Assembly: GCA_020284085.1 (NCBI GenBank) | Contig: JACEVL010000209.1 | Span: 749,501 to 813,500 of the forward strand | DNA: 64,000 bases | Source: Aporrectodea caliginosa | Lineage: Eukaryota > Annelida > Clitellata > Crassiclitellata > Lumbricidae | Reading direction: 5' to 3' | In this document: in pieces, positions 14,211 through 22,695 of the stretch | How positions within the stretch are numbered: the first letter of the stretch is position 1 | Layout: each line of letters begins with the position of its first letter | Notes under the pieces: model-generated | What the model saw: the letters and a program-made list of their open reading frames with translations, nothing else | Database searches by the model: none | What the model was told of the DNA's origin: nothing | Translations under genes and position numbers: made by a program

Positions 14211-17200
14211 CGTGCATGCATGCGTGTGTGTGTGCATAACGAAATACAGATGCCAGTAAATTAAACCAACTTATACGGCACAACCAGGTGCTGATCTAGG
14301 ATTTTAACTTGAGAGGAAGTGTTGTTTATTATATAGGGGTAAGTAAGTAAAGCTTCCATGTCCCAAGTAGAATGCAGGGAAGGCTCTGTTTCCCTGGCCT
14401 TAAGTCCTTGAGCCAGCAGTGGACAAATCCTAAGACCCTGGACATGGGGCCAGTGCATCAAAGGTTGATGTTAACTTCGAAGCACAGAAGTCAGGCTGTG
14501 GTCGTTCCATCCTCCTGGAGCAAGCTGCCTAAGAATCTGTGACATGATCTTCTCTTTGCCTCTTGTCCGCAAACGCTTGAAGACCATTTAGTTTGATCAT
14601 GGTTTTATTGTGTTATGTCGGGCGTGCCTCTGAGGAGCCTCTCTTTTAAAGTGGCGCTATATAAATTTGCAATTACCATTACCGTTACCAAGCTTATTCC
14701 AGAACCAAATTACAGTGCTTACAGACACAAATACGTGTGAAGAACTTCTCCAAGGTCGTAACACAGAGTGCGCTCAGCAGGCTCAAACTTGCACTCCTGG
14801 TCAAGTGCGCTACCAAATGGTTTATTATGCCCTACATGTTCTTTGTTGGCCATTAAATCCTCACTGTTACCACTTTAAGAGGATGCAGCTATACCATTAT
14901 ATTTAACAATACCTTTTTATCTAAGTATATAACATAACAGAAGGTTCTTGCGGCAGAACTCGGCCTGCATTAGGCTGCACGAAATTATCATCAAGTCTGG
15001 AGACTTGGCTCAGACCCAACACGATTCCAATCCCAGAAACTATATCAATTTTTAATCACCAATTAACTGAAACTCTTTAATCACAACCAACAAAGGAATC
15101 AATAGAAGATCTCATGTGTGCAACAGGAAGACCTTGGGCAGACATTAGAAAGGTATAAAAGCTCCACCTGGTGATTTTACCTGGGCTTCAAGCATAGAAT
15201 ATGGAAGCACCTACTGACAAGATGCTCACTTCAACATGAGCAATTGGGTTGGGATTAAGTAAAGAATGTCTTGTTCCACACAAGAAAGCTGTAATCAGTC
15301 ATGTTGAAGTGATTTCTATTGTATCGCAATCGTTGAAACTATCTTTCCTCCAGCAATGCATTGAGAATTTCATTGTCATGTCAATACCGAAGCAAGAAAG
15401 CTGTAATCAGTCATGTTGAAGTGATTTCTATTGTATCGCAATCGTCGAAACTATCTTTCCTCCAGCAATGCATTGAGAATTTCATTGCCATGGCAATACC
15501 GAAGCACCTACTGACCAGACGCTCACTTCAACATGAGCAATTGGGGTGGGATTAAGTGGAGAATGGCTTGTTCCACACAAGAAAGCTGTAATCAGTCATG
15601 TTGAAGTGATTTCTATTGCATCGCAATCGTCGAAACTATCTTTCCTCCAGCAATGCATTGAGAATTTCATTGCCATGGCAATACCGAAGCACCTACTGAC
15701 CAGACGCTCAATTCAACATGAGCAATTGGGGTGGAATTAAGTGGAGAATGGCTTGTTCCACACAAGAAAGCTGTAATCAGTCATGTTGAAGTGCTTTCTA
15801 TTGCATCGCAATCGTCGAAACTATCTTTCCTCCAGCAATGCATTGAGAATTTCATTGCCATGGCAATACCGAAGCACCTACTGACCAGACGCTCAATTCA
15901 ACATGAGCAATTTGGGTGGGATTAAGTGGAGAATGGCTTGTTCCACACAAGAAAGCTGTAATCAGTCATGTTGAAGTGATTTCTATTGCATCGCAATCGT
16001 CGAAACTATCTTTCCTCCAGCAATGCATTGAGAATTTCATTGCCATGGCAATACCGAAGCACCTACTGACCAGACGCTCAATTCAACATGAGCAATTGGG
16101 GTGGGATTAAGTGGAGAATGGCTTGTTCCACACAAGAAAGCTGTAATCAGTCATGTTGAAGTGATTTCTATTGTATCGCAATCGTCGAAACTATCTTTCC
16201 TCCAGCAATGCATTGAGAATTTCATTGCCATGGCAATACCGAAGCACCTACTGACCAGACGCTCACTTCAACATGAGCAATTTGGGTGGGATTAAGTGGA
16301 GAATGGCTTGTTCCACACAAGAAAGCTGTAATCAGTCATGTTGAAGTGATTTCTATTGCATCGCAATCGTCGAAACTATCTTTCCTCCAGCAATGCATTG
16401 AGAATTTCATTGCCATGGCAATACCGAAGCACCTACTGACCAGACGCTCACTTCAACATGAGCAATTGGGGTGGGATTAAGTGGAGAATGGCTTGTTCCA
16501 CACAAGAAAGCTGTAATCAGTCATGTTGAAGTGATTTCTATTGTATCGCAATCGTCGAAACTATCTTTCCTCCAGCAATGCATTGAGAATTTCATTGCCA
16601 TGGCAATACCGAAGCACCTACTGACCAGACGCTCAATTCAACATGAGCAATTGGGGTGGGATTAAGTGGAGAATGGCTTGTTCCACACAAGAAAGCTGTA
16701 ATCAGTCATGTTGAAGTGCTTTCTATTGCATCGCAATCGTCGAAACTATCTTTCCTCCAGCAATGCATTGAGAATTTCATTGCCATGGCAATACCGAAGC
16801 ACCTACTGACCAGACGCTCAATTGTATCGCAATGTCGAAACTATCTTTCCTCCAGCAATGCATGAGCAATTGGGGTGGGATTAAGTGGAGAATGGCTTGT
16901 TCCACACAAGAAAGCTGTAATCAGTCATGTTGAAGTGATTTCTATTGTATCGCAATCGTCGAAACTATCTTTCCTCCAGCAATGCATTGATAATTTCATT
17001 GCCATGGCAATATCGAAGCATCTACTGACGTCACTTCAACATGAGCAATTGGGGTGGAATTAAGTGGAGAATGGCTTGTTCCACACAAGAAAGCTGTAAT
17101 CAGTCATGTTGAAGTGATTTCTATTGTATCGCAATCGTTGAAACTATCTTTCCTCCAGCAATGCATTGAGAATTTCATTGCCATGGCAATACCGAAGCAC

Positions 17201-19582
17201 CTACTGACCAGACGATCACTTCAACATGAGCAATTTGGGTGGGATTAAGTGGAGAATGGCTTGTTCCACACAAGAAATCTGTAATCAGTCATGTTGAAGT
17301 GATTTCTATTGATCTTTCCTCCAGCAATGCATTGAGAATTTTATTGCCATGTCAATACCAAAGCACGGTGGCTGCTCAGTGCTGTTGTGCGATATGCAAA
17401 ACACCCAATATTAGGCATCATGATAGTTAAATGCATACATGTACAGTTGTACACACACATTTCTGTTAAAAGATAGTTTTACATGAGATTTTTTGGAAAA
17501 AGTCAACACTGCATAACTGCAATTCTAGTTAATAGAATTGGACCATTTTGCATAACATGGAAACCTGGCTTAATTCGTGTTTAGACAGTGTAAACTGTAA
17601 ATTCCTGAATACCTGGATTGCAATGTTTGTCCATTCATGAAGTGGTATAGTCTCAGTGATGCGTAATGTCTGCTGCCCAGCTTCTGTTCTGTAGGAAATG
17701 AGGATGATGGATGGAGCGACCTGCACTCGTAAGATGTTTTCATTCTGGCCATCTGACTCATACTTCTCCAAGACAGTTCTTCACAAAAATCATAAGATAC
17801 CATACGCTAAAAACTTGCAATGTTCATGTATTTCTTATGTGACACAGTAATGTAATACTTTTCAAGCCAGGACAGCACTGAAGTCAACAGACCTGAAAAG
17901 AGCATAGCCTTGTTTCCACTGAATGTTCTGCTGAATTTCAACTGGAGTGATCTTCAATAGCAATCTCACTTAGAATGCAATATGGTGGGTTTTTGGTGGT
18001 TCCCTGAGTAGGGAACTTGAATGGGTGCTACATAAACTCTGATTGATTAATTGACTCTAGGTCTATAATCCATTCAATACAAGCTCCAGTCTGCTGAGCA
18101 TAATCATAAACTCAAAATTTGTATAGCACTACTTAAAGTTAAGTGCATGGTACCAGCTTATTTGTGAACCGACTCAGACTTCAAGTAAAGTTATTAATAA
18201 GTTGTAGGAGTTGTTAAGGCACACTTCAATGTCACCAAAAAGTATAATCTTGTAGTACACAAGGCTAGTTCTGTGATGTACTGGCACGGGCATCCAGTGC
18301 CCTGGACCTCGAGGTGAGAGTGACCTGTATCTTGGGATGAGTTCAATGCCAGGTCAAGGGCCAATGAGCAGAGCCTCCCCCTCCCACATTAACGTTTCAC
18401 TTAGCAGCAAACCCTCATCAAGTGCTTTCAATGCATTACAATGGCACTTTAGTTAAACTACCAAGAATGTAAAAATTAGTCAGTATTACATGAAAGATTA
18501 TATTAAATTACAATTACCAATATTAGAGCAATTAAAAAGAAAAGGCAGTGCTTTTAGTTCTAAAAATATTTCATACACTTTTATATATGTTGTATTACTG
18601 TAATTTATCTTTAAAGCTGCCATTTATAATTTAAAAGAAACTGCAATGTGCTGTTGAACACTTGTCTCCTACTGCCCTACACGACGACTGACGACTCTTG
18701 CAAGCATTATGTATTATGTTCAGACCCTTGAGCAAACTTTAACCACAAATGCTGCACAGCTCCACCAATGGGTGTCTCCCTCAACAATGGTGCTATATAA
18801 ATGTAAATGAAGTTTTAATCCTAATAGTAGAGCTTGACTTGTCTGCATTTTGACCTGGCAAAGAAACTGACCCAACAACTTTGATACTAAGGATCAATGT
18901 ATTGGTTTGATTTGCCTAATCACAGGTGAATCAAAGATTAGGTGGTCTAGACCGACACAGATCTTTGTTAGGCACTAAAAGTATTGTTAATTCTATTACA
19001 TTACATTATTACAGAGGCATGACAACACAGAATTGTGAAAACGTGACTTTTGATTTGAAAATACACTTACCCAATGCTATTGGCATCTAGCCAAACCCAA
19101 AAGGTCAGTGTCATCGATCCATTGCTTCCAATCGATGGTAAATTCGTAGGAATGAGAAAACACTGACTCCCAGATCCAAACAGGACGCTGTATGATGTCA
19201 CCCCACTTCCAGGCCTGACATTAATGGCGTCAGCGTTAACGCAAGCACTGTACCCTCCGGTGTCAAGAAGGTTCACGTAACCGGGGGTGATGGTCCTGTA
19301 CGGACAGTCCTGGCTGCAGTATCCGATGGGACATTCCGTCAAGGACTTGGCCAGGGTCGAGCTCTTGCAGTAGGCCCCCATCGTTTGAACCCCGCATGTC
19401 GTCTGCGTTGGCGACGTTGACACCGGGCGATTCTGGGCAATATCGAAAAGCGGAGGGAAGTTTGACGACTGACAGGATGATAATCCGGTCAGGCATAGCA
19501 GAAAGGCTGCAGTTACAGCGACTGATGACGATGCCATCCATGCACAACCTACTCCGAATGGTAGGCTATCTATCGCAATCAT
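1..19582 (-). CDS. USH2A: Usherin (USH2A) orthologue, 5' part, 14 coding exons, gene runs off the left edge
   Basis: Usherin is a very large secreted or membrane-anchored extracellular-matrix protein of the periciliary/ankle-link complex in photoreceptors and hair cells. The 14 exons join in frame to about 1,116 residues. In order they give a signal peptide (about 1-37), a cysteine-rich and LamG-like region (about 60-290), a laminin N-terminal domain (about 290-517), ten laminin EGF-like domains (about 517-1061) and the start of a fibronectin III domain. This order and spacing match the N-terminal third of human usherin closely, and each exon has residues diagnostic for usherin rather than laminin or netrin (for example CLPLYNNKPF and GGGGVC in LE1-2, NVTFSLL before the first LE). 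Every join keeps phase. All introns are GT-AG except intron 6, which is GC-AG. The remaining FN3, LamG and membrane exons lie outside the window. Identification is strong; the exact start codon is less certain. Confidence 0.93.
971..1231. mobile_element. hAT-type MITE with perfect 8-bp target duplication
   Basis: A 261-bp element with 14-bp perfect terminal inverted repeats (CAGTGCTTTTTTTC) flanked by GCTCAGAC at 963-970 and 1232-1239. An 8-bp duplication and CAGTG ends are typical of hAT elements. It has no coding capacity and contains two copies of a GGTCCCGGAAC word near its ends. It sits in usherin intron 13 about 70 bp from the exon 13 donor. Confidence 0.88.
1298..1461 (-). CDS. USH2A: USH2A exon 13: laminin EGF-like domain 10
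   Basis: It starts after GGCAG and ends AAAG|GTAAAA, phase 2 in and 1 out. It encodes QPCLCDPAGSLSNVC, SGQCPCKNFTTGRQCGQC and ends NPYGCSK, the tenth and last LE domain followed by the GCSK link seen in human just before the first FN3 domain. A LINE fragment begins about 50 bp upstream of its acceptor and an hAT MITE lies about 70 bp past its donor. Confidence 0.95.
1505..1992 (+). mobile_element. LINE (L2/CR1-like) 3' fragment
   Basis: The plus strand encodes the C-terminal tail of a non-LTR retrotransposon reverse transcriptase: TAARLIARLPRYSHIS, TNDLHWLPLSARIKYK and AFAVVGPSIWNDLP, with a stop near 1938. It then has a short GC-rich 3' end (GAGCGCTTCTGAATAG, AAGCGCTTTACAAAT) and an AGATTT tandem tail. 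It is 5'-truncated, as is usual for LINEs, and antisense to the usherin gene. Confidence 0.85.
2707..2899 (-). CDS. USH2A: USH2A exon 12: laminin EGF-like domains 8-9
   Basis: It encodes the end of LE8 (YYAYPSASGGC) and nearly all of LE9 (RRCDCDPTGTIPQTDC through LPTYWGMNSATS). Acceptor ATTATAG, donor CCAG|GTTGGG; phase 1 in, 2 out. LE9 has the two-residue longer MSGIAGLRC loop, also seen in human LE9 (ASIAGQRC). Confidence 0.93.
3001..3120. repeat. Degenerate short tandem repeat
   Basis: Three to four imperfect copies of a roughly 35-bp unit containing AAAAGTATCCTAAAACTACAG lie in usherin intron 11. No coding potential. Confidence 0.6.
3522..4181 (-). CDS. USH2A: USH2A exon 11: laminin EGF-like domains 4-8
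   Basis: The longest exon, 660 bp. It finishes LE4 (HCDRCKYGLYSL), holds LE5-LE7 complete and ends inside LE8 (KKCDSCLAG). Each LE unit shows the CxC...C...CxC...C..C pattern with six to eight cysteines. LE8 carries a Gly/Ser-rich insertion (about GGSDGGSGN) absent from human usherin. Donor GCAG|GTAATT, acceptor CTTTAG. Confidence 0.95.
4463..4658 (-). CDS. USH2A: USH2A exon 10: laminin EGF-like domains 3-4
   Basis: Phase 0 in, 1 out. It reads DGGQCTCKVNVVGRACDQC, then VPGFFNLQVTNPVGC and CHETTGQCNCKSNVQ: the second half of LE3 and most of LE4, as in human (GGQCNCKRHVSGRQCNQC). Acceptor TTATAG, donor CAAG|GTATTG. Confidence 0.93.
5013..5339 (-). CDS. USH2A: USH2A exon 9: laminin EGF-like domains 1-3
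   Basis: A phase 0-0 exon of 109 codons. It completes LE1 (CERCLPLYNNKPFKAG), holds the usherin-specific long LE2 with its GGGGVC insertion and CSHNTTGQMCDTC core, and opens LE3 (LPCDCNPAGTLPDSMDC). Acceptor TTTGCAG, donor AAG|GTACCA. Confidence 0.95.
5465..6320. repeat. SINE/LINE-derived repeat cluster in usherin intron 8
   Basis: This intron holds an antisense SINE-type block (CCATGTCCCATAGTGGAACA, also seen near 14.36 kb), an ACAT microsatellite around 5545-5600, the TTAA foldback, and near 6235-6312 a 3' tail reading GCCTCTGAGTAG and GGGGCGCTATATAAAT followed by a GAAT tandem. The tail is shared with several LINE and SINE copies in the window. No gene seen. Confidence 0.6.
5956..6018. 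mobile_element. 63-bp TTAA-flanked foldback (piggyBac-like micro-MITE)
   Basis: Sixteen-base terminal inverted repeats (CCCTTTAACGATGAGC, one mismatch) are flanked on both sides by TTAA (5952-5955 and 6019-6022). CCC ends with a TTAA duplication fit piggyBac-type elements. It lies inside SINE-like sequence whose two halves (GGACTTGTTCAAGGTCC and CCATCTCAG) flank it. Confidence 0.7.
6521..6614 (-). CDS. USH2A: USH2A exon 8: first half of laminin EGF-like domain 1
   Basis: A 94-bp exon encoding CNCNGHADSCDLSSL and CRCHSDSFTDGNQ, the start of LE domain 1 (human CQCHGHADNC, CSQESFTEGLH). Acceptor TTCTTTAG, donor CCAG|GTCATT, phase 2 in and 0 out. Confidence 0.9.
7306..7524 (-). CDS. USH2A: USH2A exon 7: end of laminin N-terminal domain
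   Basis: Phase 2 in, phase 2 out. It encodes EGVTPYSRANVTFSLLS, then YSDFYNTAALWDFVKATRVR, ending YGIYDISITG. Human usherin has TPYSRGNVTFSIL, NNFYNTPSLQEFVKATQIR and YYAVDEITISGR at the same place. Acceptor CTGTGTAG, donor GGAAG|GTAGC. Confidence 0.93.
7941..8015. repeat. Short tandem repeat, unit about 19-21 bp, four copies
   Basis: Four head-to-tail copies of AAAATGAGACTGAAGTCTT, one of them with a 2-bp insertion, in usherin intron 6. Confidence 0.85.
8198..8385 (-). CDS. USH2A: USH2A exon 6: laminin N-terminal domain; GC splice donor
   Basis: Phase 0 in, phase 2 out. The frame reads VFFVVIQFYSP, then SWETWQMFADNC and TSVNCLQFT, matching human VFYIIIQFFSP, DWEDWQYFARNC and DSVNCLQLS. The only donor that keeps the frame into exon 7 is ACTAG|GCAAGT, a strong GC-type donor (GC at 8197-8196). 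No long open reading frame marks this exon; it was found by similarity. Confidence 0.88.
9176..9446 (-). CDS. USH2A: USH2A exon 5: start of laminin N-terminal domain
   Basis: Phase 2 in, phase 0 out. It encodes EIVQVYTGSLPSMRI, then a CLCPADHPRV motif and AHPLEYVNDGDSNTFW. These match the human usherin CRCPGSHPRV and AHPLSFVNDNDVGTSW blocks that open the laminin N-terminal domain. Acceptor TTTCAG, donor TTCAG|GTAAGA. Confidence 0.93.
10141..10400 (+). mobile_element. tRNA-derived SINE with ATT tail
   Basis: The 5' end resembles a tRNA (GCCCGATAGCGCATTGGAT as A-box region, GAGATCGAGTCC as B-box region). It is followed by an unrelated body and an ATT tandem tail. It lies in usherin intron 4. 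The tRNA likeness is partial, so the exact source tRNA is not assigned. Confidence 0.65.
11040..11103 (-). CDS. USH2A: USH2A exon 4: end of LamG-like region
   Basis: A 64-bp exon between TATCTAG acceptor and ACAG|GTGGGC donor. It encodes SDQYIGRLQDVQFYSDTLTN, matching the human segment around FVGRMQDFRLYQVALTNR. Phase 1 in, phase 2 out, both consistent with the neighbouring exons. Confidence 0.87.
11836..11867. repeat. CT microsatellite
   Basis: A pure CT run in usherin intron 3. Confidence 0.9.
12743..12872 (-). CDS. USH2A: USH2A exon 3: LamG-like region
   Basis: Phase 0 in, phase 1 out. The frame continues from exon 2 as a LamG-like beta-strand series (YLSYFLNGSDAG, then GLVRVGQTKN), equivalent to the human ISFFINGVEK and VQIGQSLNG segments. 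Acceptor TTGTTAG, donor ACG|GTACAG. It is too short to appear as a free-standing long reading frame; I found it by following the family alignment. Confidence 0.85.
13355..13535. repeat. CACT/CATT tandem low-complexity block
   Basis: Imperfect tandem of CACT, CATT and TCACTCA words in usherin intron 2. The plus-strand reading frame through it (Ser/His-rich) is a by-product of the repeat. Confidence 0.85.
14118..14208. repeat. TG dinucleotide microsatellite, about 45 repeats
   Basis: Uninterrupted TG run of about 90 bp in usherin intron 2. The Thr-His frame on the minus strand is spurious. Confidence 0.97.
14335..14680. repeat. SINE/LINE-type dispersed repeat with shared 3' tail
   Basis: It contains CCATGTCCCAAGTAGAATG and a CTTGAGCCAGCAGTGG block related to the copy near 5.5 kb, and ends GTGCCTCTGAGGAGCC, GGCGCTATATAAATT. 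No coding frame is convincing. Confidence 0.55.
15204..17366. repeat. Intronic satellite: about 12 tandem copies of a 185-bp unit
   Basis: Twelve head-to-tail units occupy 2.16 kb of usherin intron 2. The period is exactly 185 bp in the central copies, with truncated or deleted units at about 15.39 kb, 16.82-16.87 kb, 17.03 kb and the right end. Units differ at a few recurrent positions (TTGGGGT or TTTGGGT, GTGAT or GTGCT, TTGTATC or TTGCATC), which mix between copies. Each unit has 14-bp inverted arms TCACTTCAACATGA and TCATGTTGAAGTGA about 59 bp apart (for example 16263-16276 and 16336-16349). Ten units hold the palindrome ATTGCCATGGCAAT. Each unit also opens a 64-codon frame, but 185 is not a multiple of three and every frame stops, so coding is unlikely. 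Confidence 0.97.
17613..17778 (-). CDS. USH2A: USH2A exon 2: LamG-like region
   Basis: Phase 2 in, phase 0 out. It starts after GAAG and ends CAG|GTATTC. It encodes VLEKYESDGQ through EWTNIAIQ, matching the VIEKTVDGQ through KWIHLSVQ segment of human usherin. The preceding intron (17779-19070) is 1.3 kb and the following one is 4.7 kb with the satellite array. Confidence 0.9.
19071..19582 (-). CDS. USH2A: USH2A exon 1: signal peptide and N-terminal cysteine-rich region
   Basis: This first coding exon ends at a GG|GTAAGT donor in phase 2. The first in-frame ATG is at 19582. A second ATG at 19537 would start directly with a compact hydrophobic signal peptide (MASSSVAVTAAFLLCLTG) and has G at +4, so it may be the true start. 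The frame is open a few codons further upstream without an ATG. Downstream, the CSQDCPYR motif and the FWVWL segment resemble the CIQDCPYR and AVWL segments of human usherin, which identify the gene. Confidence 0.88.
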
Positions 19583-20099
19583 CCAGGCATGGGGCACGTT
19601 GAAGGAGTCAGCCCAGTTATACGCTCTAAATTACATCAGATCGCGCTTAAATTACACCTAGCCCGCAATTAATAATTACATTCAAAGAGTGCTAGCTAAC
19701 TGTACGTAAAAGTCAACAGAAACTACAGTTTAACGAAAGTTATTAAAATTAATAAACTCATCCAAGCGCCTCCGCCATTGCGTTGGATCGCTGCTGCGTA
19801 CGCCAATACATGGATCTTAAATGGGACAAGAATCGCGCATTCTGTGCTGCAGACTATTTTATACAGCTAGATCTCTACGCCCAATGACGCCATCTGAAAA
19901 CGCCACCCTGTGATAAACTGATAATCAATCAATCAATCAATTTTCGTTTATTAAAATTAAGCTGACAAGTACGTAACTTAAAATTTTCTTTGAAAATATA
20001 ACGAGTACCGTAACTTAGATGCCACTCGACGCAGCGCTTTTCGGATGCACTGCGAACTTTATTGTATTTTATGATATTTTTGACATTTGTGATTTTTGT

Positions 20100-20395
20100 G
20101 TTTTTTGGTTTTTGTAAGATTTTCCTATTTCGGATCATAAAACTCATAAAATGGCATAATACCGTTCAAATTAATCAGATGCATATAAATGAAATTAACT
20201 GAACAGTAGAACCGTAGAATGTCATGAAACGAAGTTAACAAAGACCATACAACTTGCCAAGAGAGTTGAAGAGACGACATTTTGGCATTTATAATTTTGA
20301 AATTTGTAAAAAACCAAAAAAAAAATTTTTTTTTTTTTAAAACCAAAAAAACCAAAAACCAAAAAACCAAGCCTTTAACAGCCCTGAATAGGACG
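20100..20395 (-). repeat. Dispersed repeat, copy A (no micro-insertions)
   Basis: On the minus strand this 0.3-kb block matches the plus strand at about 33,985-34,285 nearly base for base. Shared landmarks are GGCTGTTAAAGGCTTGG, an A/T-rich polymer, ATGTCGTCTCTTCAACT and TCCGAAATAGGAAAATCT. It lacks three TAGGC-type insertions present in the other copy. Family unknown. Confidence 0.85.
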
Positions 20396-20587
20396 GACTC
20401 TGCTGCCAGCGTTTAAAGTGCTCGCGAAAGTCTTTGCTTGCATTCCCACTGCTCAGTGCTCACCATGCAATGGAACCCTGGTAACGCATGCGTTTCAATA
20501 AAACTCTTTTCGGGATTCCTCTGCGCCCGCAAACCACTTTAACCATGCAGTCTGCAGCCGATAAGGCGATAACTAAATAGGCTATAG

Positions 20588-20740
20588 CAGGCACGTAGCG
20601 AGACTTTAATTCAAGAGGAAGCATGCAACTTCACAGACCATTGGCAAAATCCTGGTCATTGGTCAATAGAATTTACAGTATTATAAAAAAAGCAAGAGGA
20701 GGCAACTGCCTCCTCATGCCTCAATGTAGCTACGCCTATG
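20588..20740. mobile_element. hAT-type MITE, 153 bp
   Basis: Flanked by GGCTATAG at 20580-20587 and 20741-20748, a perfect 8-bp duplication. The ends are CAGGCACGTAGC and (reverse complement) CATAGGCGTAGC, an imperfect inverted repeat of hAT type. Confidence 0.75.
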
Positions 20741-20915
20741 GGCTATAGCCTATCTGCCCTATCACCTTGTCACCTAAATTGTGCCGTCGATTCGCTGAAT
20801 CCTATAGCGACCGTCATAGTCAGCCTTCTCCATGTGTTCCGATCTCTCGTCGCCTCTCTCAGCTCCGGAATGTTCATCATCATCGTCTCGGCTATAGGCT
20901 AATTAAAGAATAAAG

Positions 20916-20925
<10 letters not shown>

Positions 20926-20950
<25 letters not shown>

Positions 20951-20982
20951 TTATTATTATTATTATTATTATTATTAGGGCC

Positions 20983-21023
<41 letters not shown>
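20926..21023. repeat. ATT microsatellite
   Basis: An ATT run interrupted by CATT and AGGGCCTA. It abuts two copies of a short repeat (21,098-21,200 and 21,399-21,482: CCCTCTCTGTTGAGACT, GAGAGGGCCAAGGGT, ATT run, ATCCCGCAATGCACTTAG). Confidence 0.9.
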
Positions 21024-21024
<1 letters not shown>

Positions 21025-21512
21025 GCTTATTATTATCCTTCCTCTCGGGTGTATCCGGATATTATTCAGGCGGGGACCCATCTCGGAGATGAAGGCGAGA
21101 CCCTCTCTGTTGAGACTTGAGACTCTTGAGAGGGCCAAGGGTATTATTATTATTATTATTAAATCACGTTGAAACGCTATCCCGCAATGCACTTAGCCGG
21201 GTTCTGGGCCGTAATCCCCGAAACGCTGCATTTCGGCCGGATCCCCGAAATTGATTTTCTAAGTCCAACTCAAAAGAATATAGTTAACAAATAAACATTT
21301 GAATAGGCAGGTCGATATACATCAAGGCCATGCTAGGTCTCTGTCATGTTTACAATTTAACTCTGAATAGGCGGCAGCCATCAAGAAAACTGATTTCGGG
21401 ACCCTCTCTGTTGAGACTCTTGAGAGGGCCAAGGGTATTATTATTATTAAATCACAAAATATCCCGCAATGCACTTAGGCTATCCACTTCACAGAACGGC
21501 AAAAATCCAGGT

Positions 21513-21584
21513 CTCCCCGTCGGGGAATTGAACCCCGGTCTCCCGCGTGACAGGCGGGGATACTCACCACTATACTAACGAAGA
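21513..21584 (-). tRNA. tRNA-Asp (GTC)
   Basis: A 72-nt cloverleaf on the minus strand. It has A box TAGTATAGTGGTGAGTAT, anticodon loop CCTGTCAC with GTC, and B box GGTTCAATTCC. The 3' end is GACGGGGAG. The sequence closely follows the usual animal tRNA-Asp. The 5' acceptor strand TCTTCGT pairs with ACGGGGA with two G-T pairs. It lies between transposon pieces, so a tRNA-derived repeat cannot be fully excluded. Confidence 0.85.
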
Positions 21585-21714
21585 TCCACGTTTCAGCCGG
21601 TGCCTGACGAGCTTCTTCAGTAGATTTGGATAATTTTAAAATAATACCAGTTTTGCGTTTTACAAAATTATGATTTATTTCACGCTGTACATAATTTTAC
21701 GTATGTACATGACG

Positions 21715-22210
21715 GGTAATCCCGTAGTTTAGGTTGCTAAATTATTCTAATGTCTTCAATGCCGTATTTGACGTTGGTAAGTAAGCACTCTAACTATGTG
21801 GAATCATAACTATAATCAATCCCGCTTCCATTTCATCGAGAATTTTTTTAATCAATCCAGCTTCCATTAGAAATGACGAAAAATGACCCAACTTCTATTT
21901 AACTAGAAAAATATTTTTCATCAATGGAACTTTTATGTAAGCAAAAAACTTTTCTCATGGGTCCAGCTTCGACTTACAGAAACAATTATTTTTGCTTTAT
22001 TCCAGCTTCTATTGCATCAAAAACTAAGTTTCATCAATCCAGCTTCTAATTACGGTAAAAATTATTTCCATCGATCCAACTTCTATTTAAAGACAGAAAT
22101 AGTTTCATCAATCCCACTTCGAGTTATTGAAACAATGTTTTTCCTTAATCCAGCTTCCATTGCAACTTGACGATATAAAATAATTTAGCAACCTAAACTA
22201 CGGGTTTACC
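21715..22210. mobile_element. Foldback element with 32-bp inverted repeats and 9-bp target duplication
   Basis: Inverted repeats begin GGTAATCCCGTAGTTTAGGT (one mismatch between arms over 32 bp) and are flanked by TACATGACG at 21706-21714 and 22211-22219. A 9-bp duplication is typical of Mutator-like (MULE) elements. The interior is made of degenerate tandem copies of a 45-60 bp unit around ATCAATCCAGCTTCTATT. No coding frame. Confidence 0.8.
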
Positions 22211-22695
22211 TACATGACGTATATTATATTATAGGCTATAGGCCCTAGGTCTTTTAATGAACGGCTAATTAAACGAAATGCCCCGCAGTTCACCTGTAGG
22301 CCCTAACCTACAACATTATTTCGCGCACTTGTAAGCATAATATCACGAATGTGTACGTTCATTTGTATTTCTTTACCATAATCGTTTTAATTTTTGTTGC
22401 ATGCATATGCGTTGCGTAAATATTAGTCCCAGCTTAAATTAGACATTTGAGCGGGAATTTCTTACGGACAACGCCTGGCATAGGAATATCTAGCGACATC
22501 TGTTGAATGCGGATTTGACTTTTTCATGCACAAACATCCGAGTCATTTCTAATTTCTCAATTATATGCGGTTAGTTTTTCGCTAATTAGCAATTTTTGCC
22601 AATGTAAAAAATCCCGAGAAAACGATTACAAAGTAAAAATAAAGGAATATGAACGGTTGTGTATAAATTCAAAGGAGGGTTCAATTTAAACGTGT

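Noticed and set aside
14002..14283. Thr-His repeat protein
   Set aside because: It is the TG microsatellite read on the minus strand.
15204..17366. CRISPR-like array
   Set aside because: Units are contiguous 185-bp repeats with no unique spacers, in an animal intron.
15361..17430. A series of eleven near-identical 62-69 codon frames, looking like a tandem array of small genes
   Set aside because: They are the same 185-bp repeat read in successive frames. The unit is not a multiple of three, each frame stops, there is no promoter or splice context, and the array is antisense-neutral inside an intron.
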